Shown here: one piece after another, positions 42,163-62,800 of the stretch
How positions within the stretch are numbered: position 1 is the stretch's first letter
Layout of the letters: the number at the start of each line of letters is the position of its first letter
Assembly: GCF_932526225.1 (NCBI RefSeq)
Contig: NC_064041.1
Location: forward strand, 5,948,046-6,012,045
Length of the DNA: 64,000 bases
Source: Nematostella vectensis
Taxonomy: Eukaryota > Cnidaria > Anthozoa > Actiniaria > Edwardsiidae
Direction: 5' to 3'
Notes under the pieces: model-generated
The model's database searches: none
What the model was told of the DNA's origin: nothing
What the model saw: the letters and a program-made list of their open reading frames with translations, nothing else
Program-made: the position numbers and the translations under genes

Positions 42163-44973
42163 TAGTCCAGTCAATCAACGGTTTAAGATCGGACTAATTG
42201 CAACACAGGGTTTTTTCAACGTTTTTGTATTAAGTCTCTCTTTATAACATACTAAAAGTCTAAAAAAATCGGAGCACGCATACACCCCGAAAAACCGCAT
42301 CGAATTTCCCGGCACATATGAAAAACTACAGGGATCCCAAATCATGAAAATCACGAAAAACATACATACTTTGAAAAAATCAAATTTATACCACTATATA
42401 TGATAAGAAATATATATTTCTACACGATCAACGTTATCTGATATAGCTTTTCTGTTTTTGGCAAAATTCACAGGTTTCTAGCTATCTTTATGGGTATTTA
42501 GAAGGAGAATCAAGCACATCATGGAATTACTATCATTAGTTTGAGTTTGTTTGATTTTAATGGCGTCGATCACAAGTTGCTTTCAATTATAACTATTAAG
42601 TGTGATTTTAAATGCAGGACCACAGTGATATCAGACGCAGTCTGAAAGGGCTTATCTTGTAAAAACATTGGTAAAAAATATAAATTTTGTCACCATTACG
42701 ATGCTCGTAGACATTCAACCCTTTTAGACATTTCTGAAAGTTCTTGCGGAAAGATCTCCCTTTTTGCAAGACTCTACACTGAAAAACACCTGCACGGGTG
42801 CCTAAGCCGAAAGCGCAGTTAATGTTGATACCGCTTAAGTGACCGAGAAGATATCTTGTAAGCAGATAGCACAACCTCGCAATCGGCAGTTCCCATTGAC
42901 AATGACGTCATACATGTTACAGCTGTCGTTTCAGCGCTCAATTCTAGCTCATCCCCAGAAGACCTTGAACAACATTTCTTCTTGGAGCTCTTAAGCTTTT
43001 CTCCAGCATTGTTAGACTCTATGGTGAGAGTGGTGCAGAAGCCTGTTTTGGCCGAGGTCATTTGGTCCACATTGGATGAATACCAAAACACAATCTACCG
43101 TGCTACAGTATGTATTGGATGGAGGTGCTCTTCTACACTGAATACCCTGGCCCAAGGAAGTCGACACATTATTTCACGAAGGTTGAAGCTCCTGCTGTAA
43201 CGTATCGTAGTGTTTTGATCGGTAACGCCGATGGCTTCTCAACAGAGGTCATGACAGGAAAATAAGGAGCCTCCGTTACGTTCTTGTTTAAACATGGCGT
43301 TTCCTTTGAATCAAGACGGGGTTTTTTGGCAAAAAAGAAAAAAAAGCAGAATTTTATTTAAATGTTGAACAAGTACCCGAGGGTAAGCGGTCGTGGCACA
43401 ATGGACACGGGAGCTGATGACGAATCGAAGATATGATTGCTTATGTGGGAAGCTGCGGTAAAATCGTCTACACGATTAGCAAGATTCTGTTGGTGACGAT
43501 AATTCCGTATGGAATGACATCTACCTCAGCGGAAATCCGAATCTACACGGAGATGTGGGGAATGACGGCCATGAATGAGCTGCTAGGGTTATTGCTTATG
43601 TTATTTCTATTTCTCATTATTTGCTTTTTATCCATGCGCTTCTTGGTTGTGATACCACCTTCCATGAATACGGGAAGGAAAGGGGGCACCGTTCAAGAAG
43701 CTTGTCTCCTCACCCTACATCCGCGCACAGGCAGCTGTTAACAGGACAGAGCTAAGAGAGCCCACAAAATCTATTCACAACTTCTGCAGCAGCCATGTTC
43801 CAAGTTCCATTAATCCATCGAGTCAACCAAAGGAAAGGCGATAGAAAGGCGGTCTGAAGTTTTAGCCTAGATGTTGGTCAATGACAGAGTGAACCTTAAC
43901 AGATTTTGAGAGAACTCCAGGACTGCAGTACGTTTAGTGCTCCTGCCGCATGAACAATCTAGAACAATCGCGGCGTGTTCGCCCTACGACCAATGCAAAG
44001 GGTCATCGTGTAATAATTCCCTCTCAATCGATTCAACGGATTCCATGGATTTTATCTGCACTCACGAGTAAGAACCTCGAGTTTAAGAACCTGTAACAGG
44101 TTAAAATTAAAATTAAAATTTTAAAGAAATTGTAAAAACATTAAAGAATCTATTTTCACACAAAAAAAAGATACCATGAGAATGATTATATTATGAGTAA
44201 TGTGTCCATATACTTTCTTGTTTTAAACTGAATCGATGACATTATTATTAAGAGCCACTAAGCACTATATGAGAACCTGTTTTCGTCGCGTATAGTTATT
44301 AATAACCATATCAATATTTGGGTGACTTTCATACCCACTCGGCCGACCTCTTGGAGGCCTGGGTCTTAGGGCTTTTCAAGATCAGTGAGAAAAAAATTTG
44401 ACCGAGCGATCAAGTTTTTTTTAACAAATTTTTGCCTCGAGTCTCAAATTGACAGGAATAAGCATTTTTCACCATGTTTTCTGGAGATCCGGGAGCGGGA
44501 AAACTTTAGCTCTTCTAAATATGGGCATCAATGCCCATATAAGGCAATGCATACGAAGGACACTATATGTGGGGAATATGTTTGATATGAAAATGTCTGC
44601 GAGATCAAAGTGGTAGTGACAAGGACAGCTAAAAAATCCGTGTGCATTTCATCCAAAATAACTGATCTACTTCAAATAACGTTAATTTTTATCCTAATCG
44701 TGTAGAAATATATATCTTAAGTGATCTATAGTGGTATAAATCCCTTTTTTTAAGTATGTATTTTTTCCCATGATTTGGGAACCCTGTGGTTTTTCATACA
44801 AGCCTTGCATTTGAAAATTCGATCCCGTTTTTGGGGGGTTTGCCTGCTCTGATTTTTTTTAGACTTTTAGTATGTTTATAATGGGATACTTTCTGTGCAA
44901 GAAACCGTCAAAATACCTTGTGTTGCAATTAGTCCGATGTTTGCCACTTTTTTTACGTAGATTGACTGGACTA
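42163..44973. mobile_element. TA-flanked element with about 270-bp terminal inverted repeats
   Basis: GTCCAGTCAATC at 42165 and the inverted GATTGACTGGAC ending at 44971 mark the ends. The arms match through GGACTAATTGCAACACA, CATACTAAAAGTCTAAAAAA, CCCAAATCATG and TATACCACTATA, reaching about 42430 and 44655. TA on each side would fit a Tc1/mariner-type target, though this is weak evidence. The interior of about 2.2 kb contains the coding-like block at 42865-43260. No transposase was recognised. Confidence 0.7.
42865..43260 (+). pseudogene. Unidentified coding-like block inside the element
   Basis: One frame reads VPIDNDVIHVTAVVSALNSS and on through LLSFSPALLDSMVRVVQKPV to about 43110. A second frame, overlapping from about 43095, reads MYWMEVLFYTEYPGPRKSTH through VLIGNADGFSTEVMTGK to a stop near 43265. 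The composition looks like true protein with a frame shift between them. I do not recognise the family. Confidence 0.35.
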
Positions 44974-45079
44974 TTATCCCGTGTTATGTTTTGGTAATTA
45001 GTGGTTATTTCCTACTGTTCTACGATAAGCCAGCTAGTCTAAATCGACTCTTTTTATTTTATTTTTTTTTTATTTGTGT

Positions 45080-45197
45080 TTTTTATAAGAACGCTAATTT
45101 TGAGTTGAGGCTGGGACGTTCTTATTTTGGGAGCATTTTAAGGCTGAATATGTTCTTAACGATGTTCTTAAATTTTAGGGTTATAAGAATATAATAC
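45080..45197. mobile_element. MITE family with AAGAACGT ends, copy 3 (partial, inverted)
   Basis: TTTTATAAGAACGCTAATTT, GAGTTGAGGCTGGGACGTTC, GCATTTTAAGGCTGAATATG and TTCTTAACGATGTTCTTAAA match the inverse of the best copy and the copy at 50640. Confidence 0.6.
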
Positions 45198-45529
45198 TCC
45201 CTGGGTACGGGCCTGCTCTCAATAGGACGAGGAACGCGGTAAAAAAAAAATGCTTTAATACAGCGCTCTAGCTAAACTTTTGTTATTCGACAAAAATAAC
45301 TTGTTTTTTATAGTTCTCAAAAGATAAACATAGAACCTATTATCTACCATAGCAAACAATGAAAGTCTTTACAAATAGATTGCTTGATAAAAGTTCTCTC
45401 AGCAAACACATCCTCGCTCCCCCTTGAAAACATTGGAAGTAAAACTTAAAGTTTGTACGTTGGCAGTGGTTTGGTGGAAAACGGCTGAAATGTATCAGAC
45501 AGAGAATTTCACTTCTGGATCTTTGAGTT

Positions 45530-45700
45530 TTCTATTTTTTCCTGTCGTTTCTGTTCCTTTTGCTTAATAGGGTAATAATCCTAATAGAGTCGTGCGCTGA
45601 GTAAAGCACTCCTTTGGTCGCGTTCTCCTTCCCATGGCTGTCGATGTTGCGTATTAGATCGAGCATGACCGAGAACGAAAAACTAGACATGGAGGGTTGT
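45530..45700 (-). pseudogene. Possible histidine acid phosphatase relic
   Basis: On the minus strand a short open stretch reads VMLDLIRNIDSHGKENATKG, then VLYSAHDSIRIITLL. The YSAHD core resembles the second catalytic motif of histidine acid phosphatases (usually YSAHDTT). There are no other phosphatase parts around it and no splice context, so this is a weak call that may be chance. Confidence 0.25.
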
Positions 45701-46512
45701 ACCCGAAAAAAGAAACGATGGAATAGCTTAAAGGCACAACTCTGGCAAATTCCTCGAGTTCTCTTCAGAATGGCTACTGGCCCGACTTTATGAAAATCTT
45801 CGAGAAAAGCTTTATGCTCGAGGCTCGCTTTATAAAACACCCAAAAACATATAGACCTTATTATAAAATAATGGTTATGATTTATAAGGGAAAACAGTTG
45901 AAGCAGCTTACTTCCCTTTTTTATGCTTGAGTCGAGCATCTGAAATGCTTAGCAAAAAAAATATACGATTGTACCAAAAGCGCGTTCATCAAAGACACCG
46001 CTACCTGACACTACGCATGCGCGTCTCTTACACACGTGTACTGTGTCACTACCAGGATTCGCGCGCTAAATGGCGAGTGTTTTAAAAGAAAGGAATAAAG
46101 GGGAAATTACGGATAAGGTTTGGGAGGTGAAATTTATTCATGTTTTCATTGTTTTCTTTTCATTTTCTTTCCTGCATTGTTTACCGTAATTCCTGATTAG
46201 AGACAAATTTACAGCATTGGCTACCTGTGCCTTGACGTTAATTAATTTTTTTTTTTTTTTTCTAGAAACGGGCCCATCCACTGTGCAGGCGGCCATTTTA
46301 GTTGTCTTCAATTTCCCGCCGCCCTTCTAGCCCTCGCCCTATCAGATATTGAGTGATCAATTTTTCGGGACTTTGGGAGATGGTCGCTTGATGTGGGTGG
46401 CCGCTTAATAGAGGTATCGCTGTAAAAGCATCCTCTCCTTTAAGAAAAATGGAAATAATAACATATAAAAAAAACAGATATCATATTATAAACCATATCA
46501 GATATTAGAACT

Positions 46513-47224
46513 ATTTCACGTAACCGCTTTTTACATGCTAATGAGTAAACTAACATGTTAATGAGGCACACGCGCCGCACATGCGAAACATCTTAAAACA
46601 AGCATTGGCAGCTCCACAGCCGTCAACATCTACCTCAAAGCCCATTTATGTAGGCGCACGGTCGGAGATAGTGAGGCAACAAATGCGTTATGCGAACAAG
46701 CAGACGCCTTCACAAAGAAAAGTCGAGTACAAATTAACGACCGCATTCGCAGGATCCTCCTCTGAGAGCGAGAATAAATCGGAACCAAAATCCAAGAAAA
46801 AAAAGACGGGCAGGGAAACGGCAAGGGAAGCAAAGAAGCTCACACAGCTATGTGTTCAAAGGCCATAGAAACTCTGGTAAAGTGAACGATCTCATAAATA
46901 AGGTTGAAAAACAGTTTGACAAGTATTTCACACAAGTTAGGAACTCTGACTCTCTCAATTGTTTTGTTTGCGTAAATTTCTATGGACGGGAAAATAAAAT
47001 AGCCTAGAATACAACACGGACTACAACCACTTTTTTACGGTTGATCCAATTTGATGTATCACGGCTTCAACATTTTCACCGGGTTGTGAAATGTTTGAGA
47101 ATAAAAGAGAACAAATAAAATATTTGTTTTTTGTCAATACTCTCCCAAGGGTGAACCTACCGTGCGTGTGCCTCATTAACATGTTAGTTTTCTCATTAGC
47201 ATGTTAAAAGCAGTTACGTGAAAT
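46513..47224. mobile_element. 712-bp element with about 60-bp terminal inverted repeats
   Basis: The left arm (TTTCACGTAACCGCTTTTTA, ATGCTAATGAG, AACTAACATGTTAATGAGGC) is the inverted complement of 47165-47224. A 95-codon open frame at 46581-46868 is Ser/Lys-rich with a basic KSKKKKTGRETAREAKK segment. It lacks a known domain and may be a remnant of element-borne coding sequence. Confidence 0.7.
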
Positions 47225-47689
47225 CGTTCTATTACAGAAAGAATATGCGCGGAATTTATTATAATGTACTTTTTTATGCATTCTAAAATAAAAAATAGGG
47301 CTAATGTTTATAACCTATAATGTTTATAACCTATGTTTATAACCTATAAACAATTCAATTACATATTCCATTTATACTAATCACAATGGCAACCAGTTTT
47401 ATTTAAGATTTTTTCACGTTTCTTATCCTTCTTACCTTTTTACCTTCCTTAAAAAAATAATTAATCTATATTATTCTGTTAAATACTAAAGAAAAAGCAA
47501 GAATAAAACTGGTGCTTGTGAATCATGTCCCGATAAAAGGTGCATGTTGTCTCACTGCAAAAAAAAACAACAAAAAATTAGCTAAATGATACTGTATTGA
47601 CCAGTATTCTTTTTTATCATAGGTGTGGTGGAAGGAAGGGGCTTTTTGCCTCCTAGATCCACCTGCGGGTGTAATAATAATAACAATAA

Positions 47690-47870
47690 TAATAAGGACG
47701 ACGACGACGACGGCGACGATGACGACGACGACGACTACGACGATGCCAATGCGGATGATGATGACGATGACGATGCCGATGACGATGACGATGACGATGG
47801 CGATGGCGATGACGATGACGATGACGATGACGGTGATGATGATGATGATGATGATGATAATAATAATAAT
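47690..47870. repeat. GAC/GAT trinucleotide microsatellite
   Basis: A mixed (GAC)n, (GAT)n tract of about 180 bp with imperfect units begins about 40 bp beyond the stop codon of the SEA-domain gene, so it may lie in that gene's 3' UTR. Confidence 0.9.
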
Positions 47871-47911
47871 GCCGCAGCTCTGCCAGCACGTGGCTGTAAT
47901 GTACTTACAAT

Positions 47912-55743
<7,832 letters not shown>

Positions 55744-56862
55744 TTTGTCGATCCTTCTTCAAAAAAATACGTGATAAATACAAATTAACCGAGAGAAGGT
55801 TGATTGTTACGTCTCTTTTTCTTCTCTGTGCTCCAAAATCTTGTGATTGCCGACTGTTTATAAGCGCGATGCTTATCTCGGATTTGATAGAGGAACGTGC
55901 AAATATTGCTGCGCTATGAACGAAAATTTATGCCCATCCATTACTAGTATTCAGAAGTTTGCTAAAATACTGATGATTGGAGGGTCTCGATTTAATTGCT
56001 CATGGAGCGTATTAAAATTATTGTGAATACTCGTTTAATAGCCATACAACATAAATCATTCCCAAACACATGTTCTAGATTAAAAATCTAGATCTCATTT
56101 TGCTACTCATTTTGCAGTACATTAGCTCCAAATAATATGAGACGTCGCGCATTTTATTCATATGATGTCTGAATTAGCTAGTGTATGAGCTTCAAATAAG
56201 ACTAACTCCCGAGAAAGCCTGGCCCACTTCAGTATTTTTCGTCGGCTCTTGTCTTGTTAGGTATCTCATACTTACGCTTTTTTGGAGGGGAGGGAGGGGT
56301 GTTTTATATTATTTTTAACGCGCCTTACGTAAGCATGCGCATGTTAAATGCGCGCCCTTGCTCAACCCCTAGTTACGCCTCCCCCAGTTACGCCATAAGT
56401 TGTCTACTTTCAATTAACGGGGCGATGCTTGTGTTACCAGGATTCTACTGCATAAAGTCAAGGAAGACTGGTAAGTGACCATATTTGGGAATCATTCTTT
56501 ATAAAAAAAATACTCACGGGATAATTAGAGCAATTACGTCACGTCTCCCTCATGATGTAGGCGCCTACACTAATGTATGCAACTTGAGTATGCGACTTGC
56601 CCGCAACATCTCTACAACTTTAGTCGTAGAGTGTAAATCAGTCTACGACCCCGCTACGACGCTCGAGGTTTTAACCCCCACCCCCTCCCCCTTGGGCTGC
56701 CTTTTTTTATTGTTTTCATTGTGTCTGTTCTTCCAAAATAGTTACGAAGGTAAAGACGACATTTTTTTGGTCAACCCACCCCCTCCCCCTTGGCAGAAGC
56801 TAGATCCAAACCCTGGTCGTAGGCAGGTCGCATACTAAATTGTTCCTTTACGCATGTCGAAT
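55744..56862. other. Intergenic stretch between two minus-strand genes
   Basis: This is the promoter side of the SEA gene and the 3' side of the channel gene. A reversed copy of the hAT-like MITE (as at 402-550) lies at about 56670-56815, with CCCAAGGGGG-type and GGATCTAGCTTCTGCC-type sequences when read on the minus strand. No exon is supported. Confidence 0.55.
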
Positions 56863-59800
56863 TTAACAATCTACAGTTTTTCGTCTGATATGCTGTAGCT
56901 CTACCTGGCTGTCATTCTTAGTTTTCTTTCTAAGGCACTCTTTGAGCTGTAGTCCATGCAACTCTTTCAAGTCGTCGTAGGTACGTCGAAAATTTCGATA
57001 AAATTCTTCCAGGATTTCCCTCATCATCGATATTCTTCTGTGGTATTCTGCCATTCTCTGGGCTCTTTCTGAAATAGGGAAGTATGTAAGACTTATAATC
57101 GACTCAAGTAATATTTATTTTTATCATCAAAGGAAAAAATACATCTCCCATTTTACAATCAGTGCAGTAAAAATAAGAAAAACTACCAAGTTACAATAAG
57201 GGTTTGAAGGCATTTGGGTTTTTTTTGTGACAGGATGGCAAGATGGCTAGTTTCTTTTATAGCTAGAGCTTTTTCATACAGTTTACAGTCTTGCTTGGCT
57301 AGTATACACCAATTTTACAAAAGGTTGTCAGTGCAAATGGCGAAAGGCAAATGGTAAATGGCATATGGGTACTAATTATTAGTAAAATTAAAGGTGTTAA
57401 ATAAAGTCCAGCAAATGACAGAACCAAGCATTGGTAACCTTTAATGGATAGTTGTTCTATCCATATTTCTCGAGACGCATGATTACTTTCGGTCGTATAA
57501 CTACCATTCGCCAATCGCCATTTGCCATTTGCACTGACCCATGTTACTTTGCACGCGATCCCATAATTCTATTTTCCTACCTGTGGCTATGCGTGTGGTT
57601 TTTCGATTTTTGTAGCACATCACGTGGTACATCATTCCACCAATCACAGCACAAGCCAGCAAGCTCCCAGTGAGTAGAACCACCAGTGTGTACAAATCAG
57701 ATCTCGGGTCCAGAAACTCTATAGACAATTGTTCCTTTGGCGGAGAAGGGGTACGGTTCTATGGCAGAAAACCAACAGGTTAAAGCCACATTGTTTCTCC
57801 CCTCCCCCAGCGGAGCGCATTACCCAAGATGGCGGCCGTGGTATGCGAAATCCGAGTTTTCGGGGTTTTCGTACCGGAAAAACTATCAAAGCCTACAGGT
57901 AGGCTAAGACAATAGAATCTATTAGAATCCGCGCTATTTAACAGGCCATCCGCTCTAAATTATCAATCACATTCTCAAATAAACTTCCAATAGACACACT
58001 GCTTTTACAATTTTGAAATATGTTTTCCGTTAAAAATCATCGAAGATTGTTACGTAATCGACTGGAAGTAAACTGGTGACAATTCGTGTTTCCCACGATT
58101 TTGAAGGCCGCCCTTTTGAAATATTGCCCATATTTAAAAGGGGCAGTGTCATGGTAAGAACTTTGCAATAGCTCGGACAAAAAGAATTTCAGTCATGAAT
58201 TCTATTCTATGACTTATGAGCCTTTGGTACATGTGGGAGACTTAAATTCAAAGGAAATGACCACAAACTGTCAATAAACATTGTTTTTAACAAAATATTG
58301 TATATTAATTCAACAGAGCATTGACAGCTTAAAGTTAAACTGTTTGTAGACAATTAAAAGCCTACAATAAACACTGAATCCAGACATGCGCAGTGCCATG
58401 ACGCTGCCCCTTTAAGTGGCGATTCAGTCTCGACACCTCCCCTCTTCCTCTACACGTGCAGTCATCTTAAAAGTGCACTACTACTAACGGTGATATTCTT
58501 GAGCCTCCCCTTAGTTCTCTTTTCCCACCCCTCCCCTTTTTCTCTTCCCTAGTTCCCTCCACACTCCTCCTACCTATTCCTACACCCTACGCTCTTCATG
58601 GCCTTGGAGCGGGAAAGAAAACTTCAAACCTTCTTTGGCGATTAGCACTTGCAAGCATGTGGCCCCCTGTTTTCAAGACGTTGTGTTTAATTACCTTTTA
58701 TAGCCTCAAGAGTTGTGGCTGTAAAAATGCGAGTGCATCAGCTCCCAAAATTTCTTATAGAGTTTAGTAAAAGTGATCGATACTCACTTTCTCGTGTTCA
58801 GCGTCGGTACCATGGTGCATCTTCTGTAGATAGCGTAAAACCTGAAGCTCATTAACTTTTAGCGTTTTCTCCATTTGATTGGCTAGTTGCGACGCGTTCC
58901 CACCAATCAGCACACCGTAAGTGAAAGGGCGATTAATGACCTGCGAGACCTTGAGACCCTTGCGAGTGAGCTGATCACTGTAGAAGCCAGCCGAGTGCAT
59001 GTCAATCAAGCAGCCGTCGATTTCGTCACGTGATAAGGCATAGGCTAAAGTCTCGGCGTTTGGGTAACTTGCGACTGTGGAAATACAATATGAGAAAAGG
59101 TTGTTTGTTACCGACCACGTAAAATTTAATAAGAAATTTTCAAACAGCATTATTGTGCTTACACAGGCCAAATACTACAGCGATATTACCTGTTGCCATC
59201 GTTCCTGCAAGCTTTTTGGCAACGGTGAAAGCTACGCTGCCCTCGACTGCACCAACCTATGAGTTATAATCATAATCTTCATTATCATCATCATTATCAT
59301 CATATCAATTAATTTGGCAGTCGTTTTTCTAAATGATCTTAAAGAGCCTGGGACGAGCTCGCGGGAAACCTGTGATGTTCCTAAAAAGCTAGGGCCTGGG
59401 CCTATTTTCAAAATGGCGGCGAAAAAGTGATTGAAGCGGACTTTCAAATGGCATGTAATGTTTGAATAAAAAAACGACAGGTTTCAAAACAATATTGATT
59501 GATGTTATCTTGTCGCCAATGATACCATATCATCATTTAATTAATAATCAGCAGCATCATGTCCTTGTTCATATCACCTTACGTCCTTTCTCCACTGTCA
59601 TGTTCTCAGTGATGACGGTGATTATGAGTGATGACGTCACAGCACTTATCAACAATGACGTCAGCACCATGCCCATAAGTGACCAGGCCATAGCGAAGGT
59701 ACGGCCGAGGAGGGATCTGGGAACTCGATCGCCATAACTTTTCTCATTAAAAAAAAACAAGATAGGTTTGGTTTGTTTAACAAAAGCAGTTACTTTAAGC

Positions 59801-62800
59801 ACTGAAATTTTGAGAACTAAGGTTCAAATATACTATAATGGGAATACGCTTATTTCACAGTTCATGCCAGGGCCGGATCCAGGATTTCAAAATGGGGGAT
59901 GGATAATGGCCGGATAGACGGCTTAGAACTGATCCAGTGGGTCTTGGTATGTCACATAGATCTAGCAATACTTCACACTGAATTGGATTTGTCACGTCAG
60001 CAAAGTCAAGCAGGCGAAGACACATGGACAGTACCTCCCGCCCCTCAGACGTGTATTTTCTTCACACAAAGTGACTTTTCGTTTTTATTTACTTTTACTC
60101 AAAAGGGGGGTGGATATCTACCCAATCCACCCCCATCTGTCCTGTATCCGCCTCTGTATGCGTGGAATGTACTGTTTCCAAAACATCATTTTGTATACGT
60201 AACGTTTCAAGGGGGGGCTAGCTGGAGTTATGCAAAACATTTTCGTAATTCGTTTTTTAGCTTAGAAAGTTGGGGGGGGGGGGGAGCAGTGACGGCTAGA
60301 GCTCACCCAACTGTTGTCGAAGTAACAAACGACCACCAGAATGTTTCACGAACGCCGGCAAGAAATGACAATGGAAACTCCTCCGAGCTGGACGCGCTGT
60401 CCTGCAGAAAAAACTGACGGTGAGTGTAAATGCCCCTAAACACAGTCTTTCTTCACAAATCGCCAAAGCTCGGACTTTCATCATACGATATCCGTAATTG
60501 CACTCAAATCCCATCACATTTCTCCCCCTGAAAGTCTGGCTAAACTAGGCGACATGTTGAGCACGAGAGACATTGTAGCGCGCGACAAAACTGGTAGCAG
60601 CGATAAAGAAATGTTTCTCGGATAATTGAAAAAAAATTTTCGTGTCGCACTCTACAGAATTTGCCGCGTACAACACGTTTTTGGTAGTGACTAAACTAGG
60701 AAACATCATGCCTTCTCTTAGTCTCCCTTGCAGCCGCCCGAGGTCGGAGTCACGCAAAAACGCTGCAAAGGAGACTAGCCTTGTATACGCACCACAGAGT
60801 TTATATATCGCACCTGAGAGCTTATAGATCGAAGAAATTATAATATGGCGATAATGGTATTCTAATTTATGAACACATTTTGTTCGTTATGGCTTCCAAA
60901 TCAATTTATTTAACACAAACCTGGAAATCTCATAATAGGGGGCTTGCACTTAGAGATCACGTGACCTTTCTGGGTGACAAATTCAAAACAAAATACTCAA
61001 ATAAAAAAAAATCAGAAATGACTGCGCCCGTCACACCAGAGAACGACGAAAAAAAATAAAATCCATAAACGAAGGTTATCCTTTCTTAAAAAAAAATAAA
61101 AAGAAACTTTTTTTCGTAAGCGCTGAATAAGTTGCTTTTTTGTTGCTGTTATTTTGCCGCTAAAAGCCAGAGCGCGCGCTAGTTTGCCACACAGTCACGT
61201 GATCTCCTAGTGCAAGTCCCCCATTATACCCACCAGCATCCACAGCACGATTGCTGCTAATGACGTCATCACAAGATTGATAACCAGCAGTGGCCAGCAC
61301 TGGCACACAGACCTGGCCACCGTCCGGGCATAGGCCCCTGGGGATTTCTGTACGGTGAGGAGCAAAACGCCCGGTACTCGGACCACGGGGATGTAGACAA
61401 GGCCGGGTATGGGACGAGCTGGCTTGGTTACAGGGAATGAGAGATCGCAGTGAGCTGCGTCCTGCAACACCTGGTATAAAAAACAAAAGTTATGTCGCAA
61501 GGCACGCGTATGTAATATCGGTATTTAATATCGGAATGGAATGGTTTAAAATCTCAAATGCTAAAAACCATGCGGGAGTTTTTAATACCTATGACTTTTG
61601 GGTGGAAATTGTGGTGACAGACCCTTGCAAAACACGCAAGACTGCAACCGTCAGGCCGAGAGCGACGAATAATAAAATCTCGCGATTAAGGGAAACCCTT
61701 TATTAAACAAATAAACTCTCTAGATCATTACTGAAGCGCTAAAATATGTTGCAATTTGTTATTGTTATTTTGCCGACAAAAGCCGTAGCGCGCTAGATTG
61801 CCACAAAAAAAACACGGTGACCTGTTGGGACAAGTCGCCTAAAGAAGTTTGTAAGGTTTTGTAAAGTTTGTTTGTGGCTGAACAGCAACTGGACTGAGAG
61901 AAGAAGGGTCTTCCTCCTCGAAAGCTCTTTCACATTTGTTGGGGCTTGGCGTACGGACTCAGATAGCATGACCCCTCAAGTGGTAAAGCCATGATAGAGC
62001 TTGGTGGCGGTGGTGACGTTGTCAGGGGCGTACGCAGCGTATAGGTCTGCAGTCAATGGACTGCAAAAAAATTGGCGATCTTATTTGCATGAAACAAGAA
62101 GAAAAATCAAATGTTTACTCATTCATTTTTATGTACCTAGTTTTATATATATCTGATGAGGATAAAATCCATAATTTTCTTAATCATGGTAGTCTACAGA
62201 TGATTTCCAAACATATTGTGTGGTTCAGTGCCACGCGACGACTGAAGTCCTATTTCAGATCGAGGATGACAGAGGATCGTGTAATATTCTCAAAAGTCTG
62301 ACGCATTGACGCCAATTTTAAGCCCAAAATCGTGAGCTATTATGAAATCTTCACGGGGATGCGGGATGAGGGGCCACGCCCTCATTCAGCTTCTGAACGC
62401 TTTGACTGCAACTTGTTAAAATAATGCGTACGCCCCTGGTTGGTAGTGATAATCGATGGTAGTATTAAGGTGGTTATGGTGGGAATGGTGATGGCAATAG
62501 TAATGGTTTTGTGGTAGTGATGGTGATGATGGTGGTTGATGGTGGTGGTGGTAATGATGATTGTGGTGATGATGAAGATGGTGATGATAGTGGTATTGTG
62601 GTCGTATTTGCGATGGTGGTAATGTAGTTATGATGCTGGTGTTTTTGGTGATGTGGGATACTGCGACGATTTGATAGTGATGATGACAGTGATGACTAGC
62701 AAAATGATTAATAGTCGAGTTCAATTCCTAGATTTCGCAAACTCTTTCAAAACCATGTATACACCAAATAGGTAATTGCCGAGGACGGACAGCTAAACTT

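Noticed and set aside
43385-43445. tRNA-Arg-like sequence (GGTCGTGGCACAATGGACAC...GAATCGAAGA)
   Set aside because: It resembles the A-box and anticodon arm of a tRNA, but the T arm and acceptor pairing are absent, so it is at most a decayed tRNA or SINE head.
57581-59802. Separate small membrane-protein genes from single open frames
   Set aside because: Phase-matched splicing joins these pieces into the channel gene, so they are exons and not independent genes.
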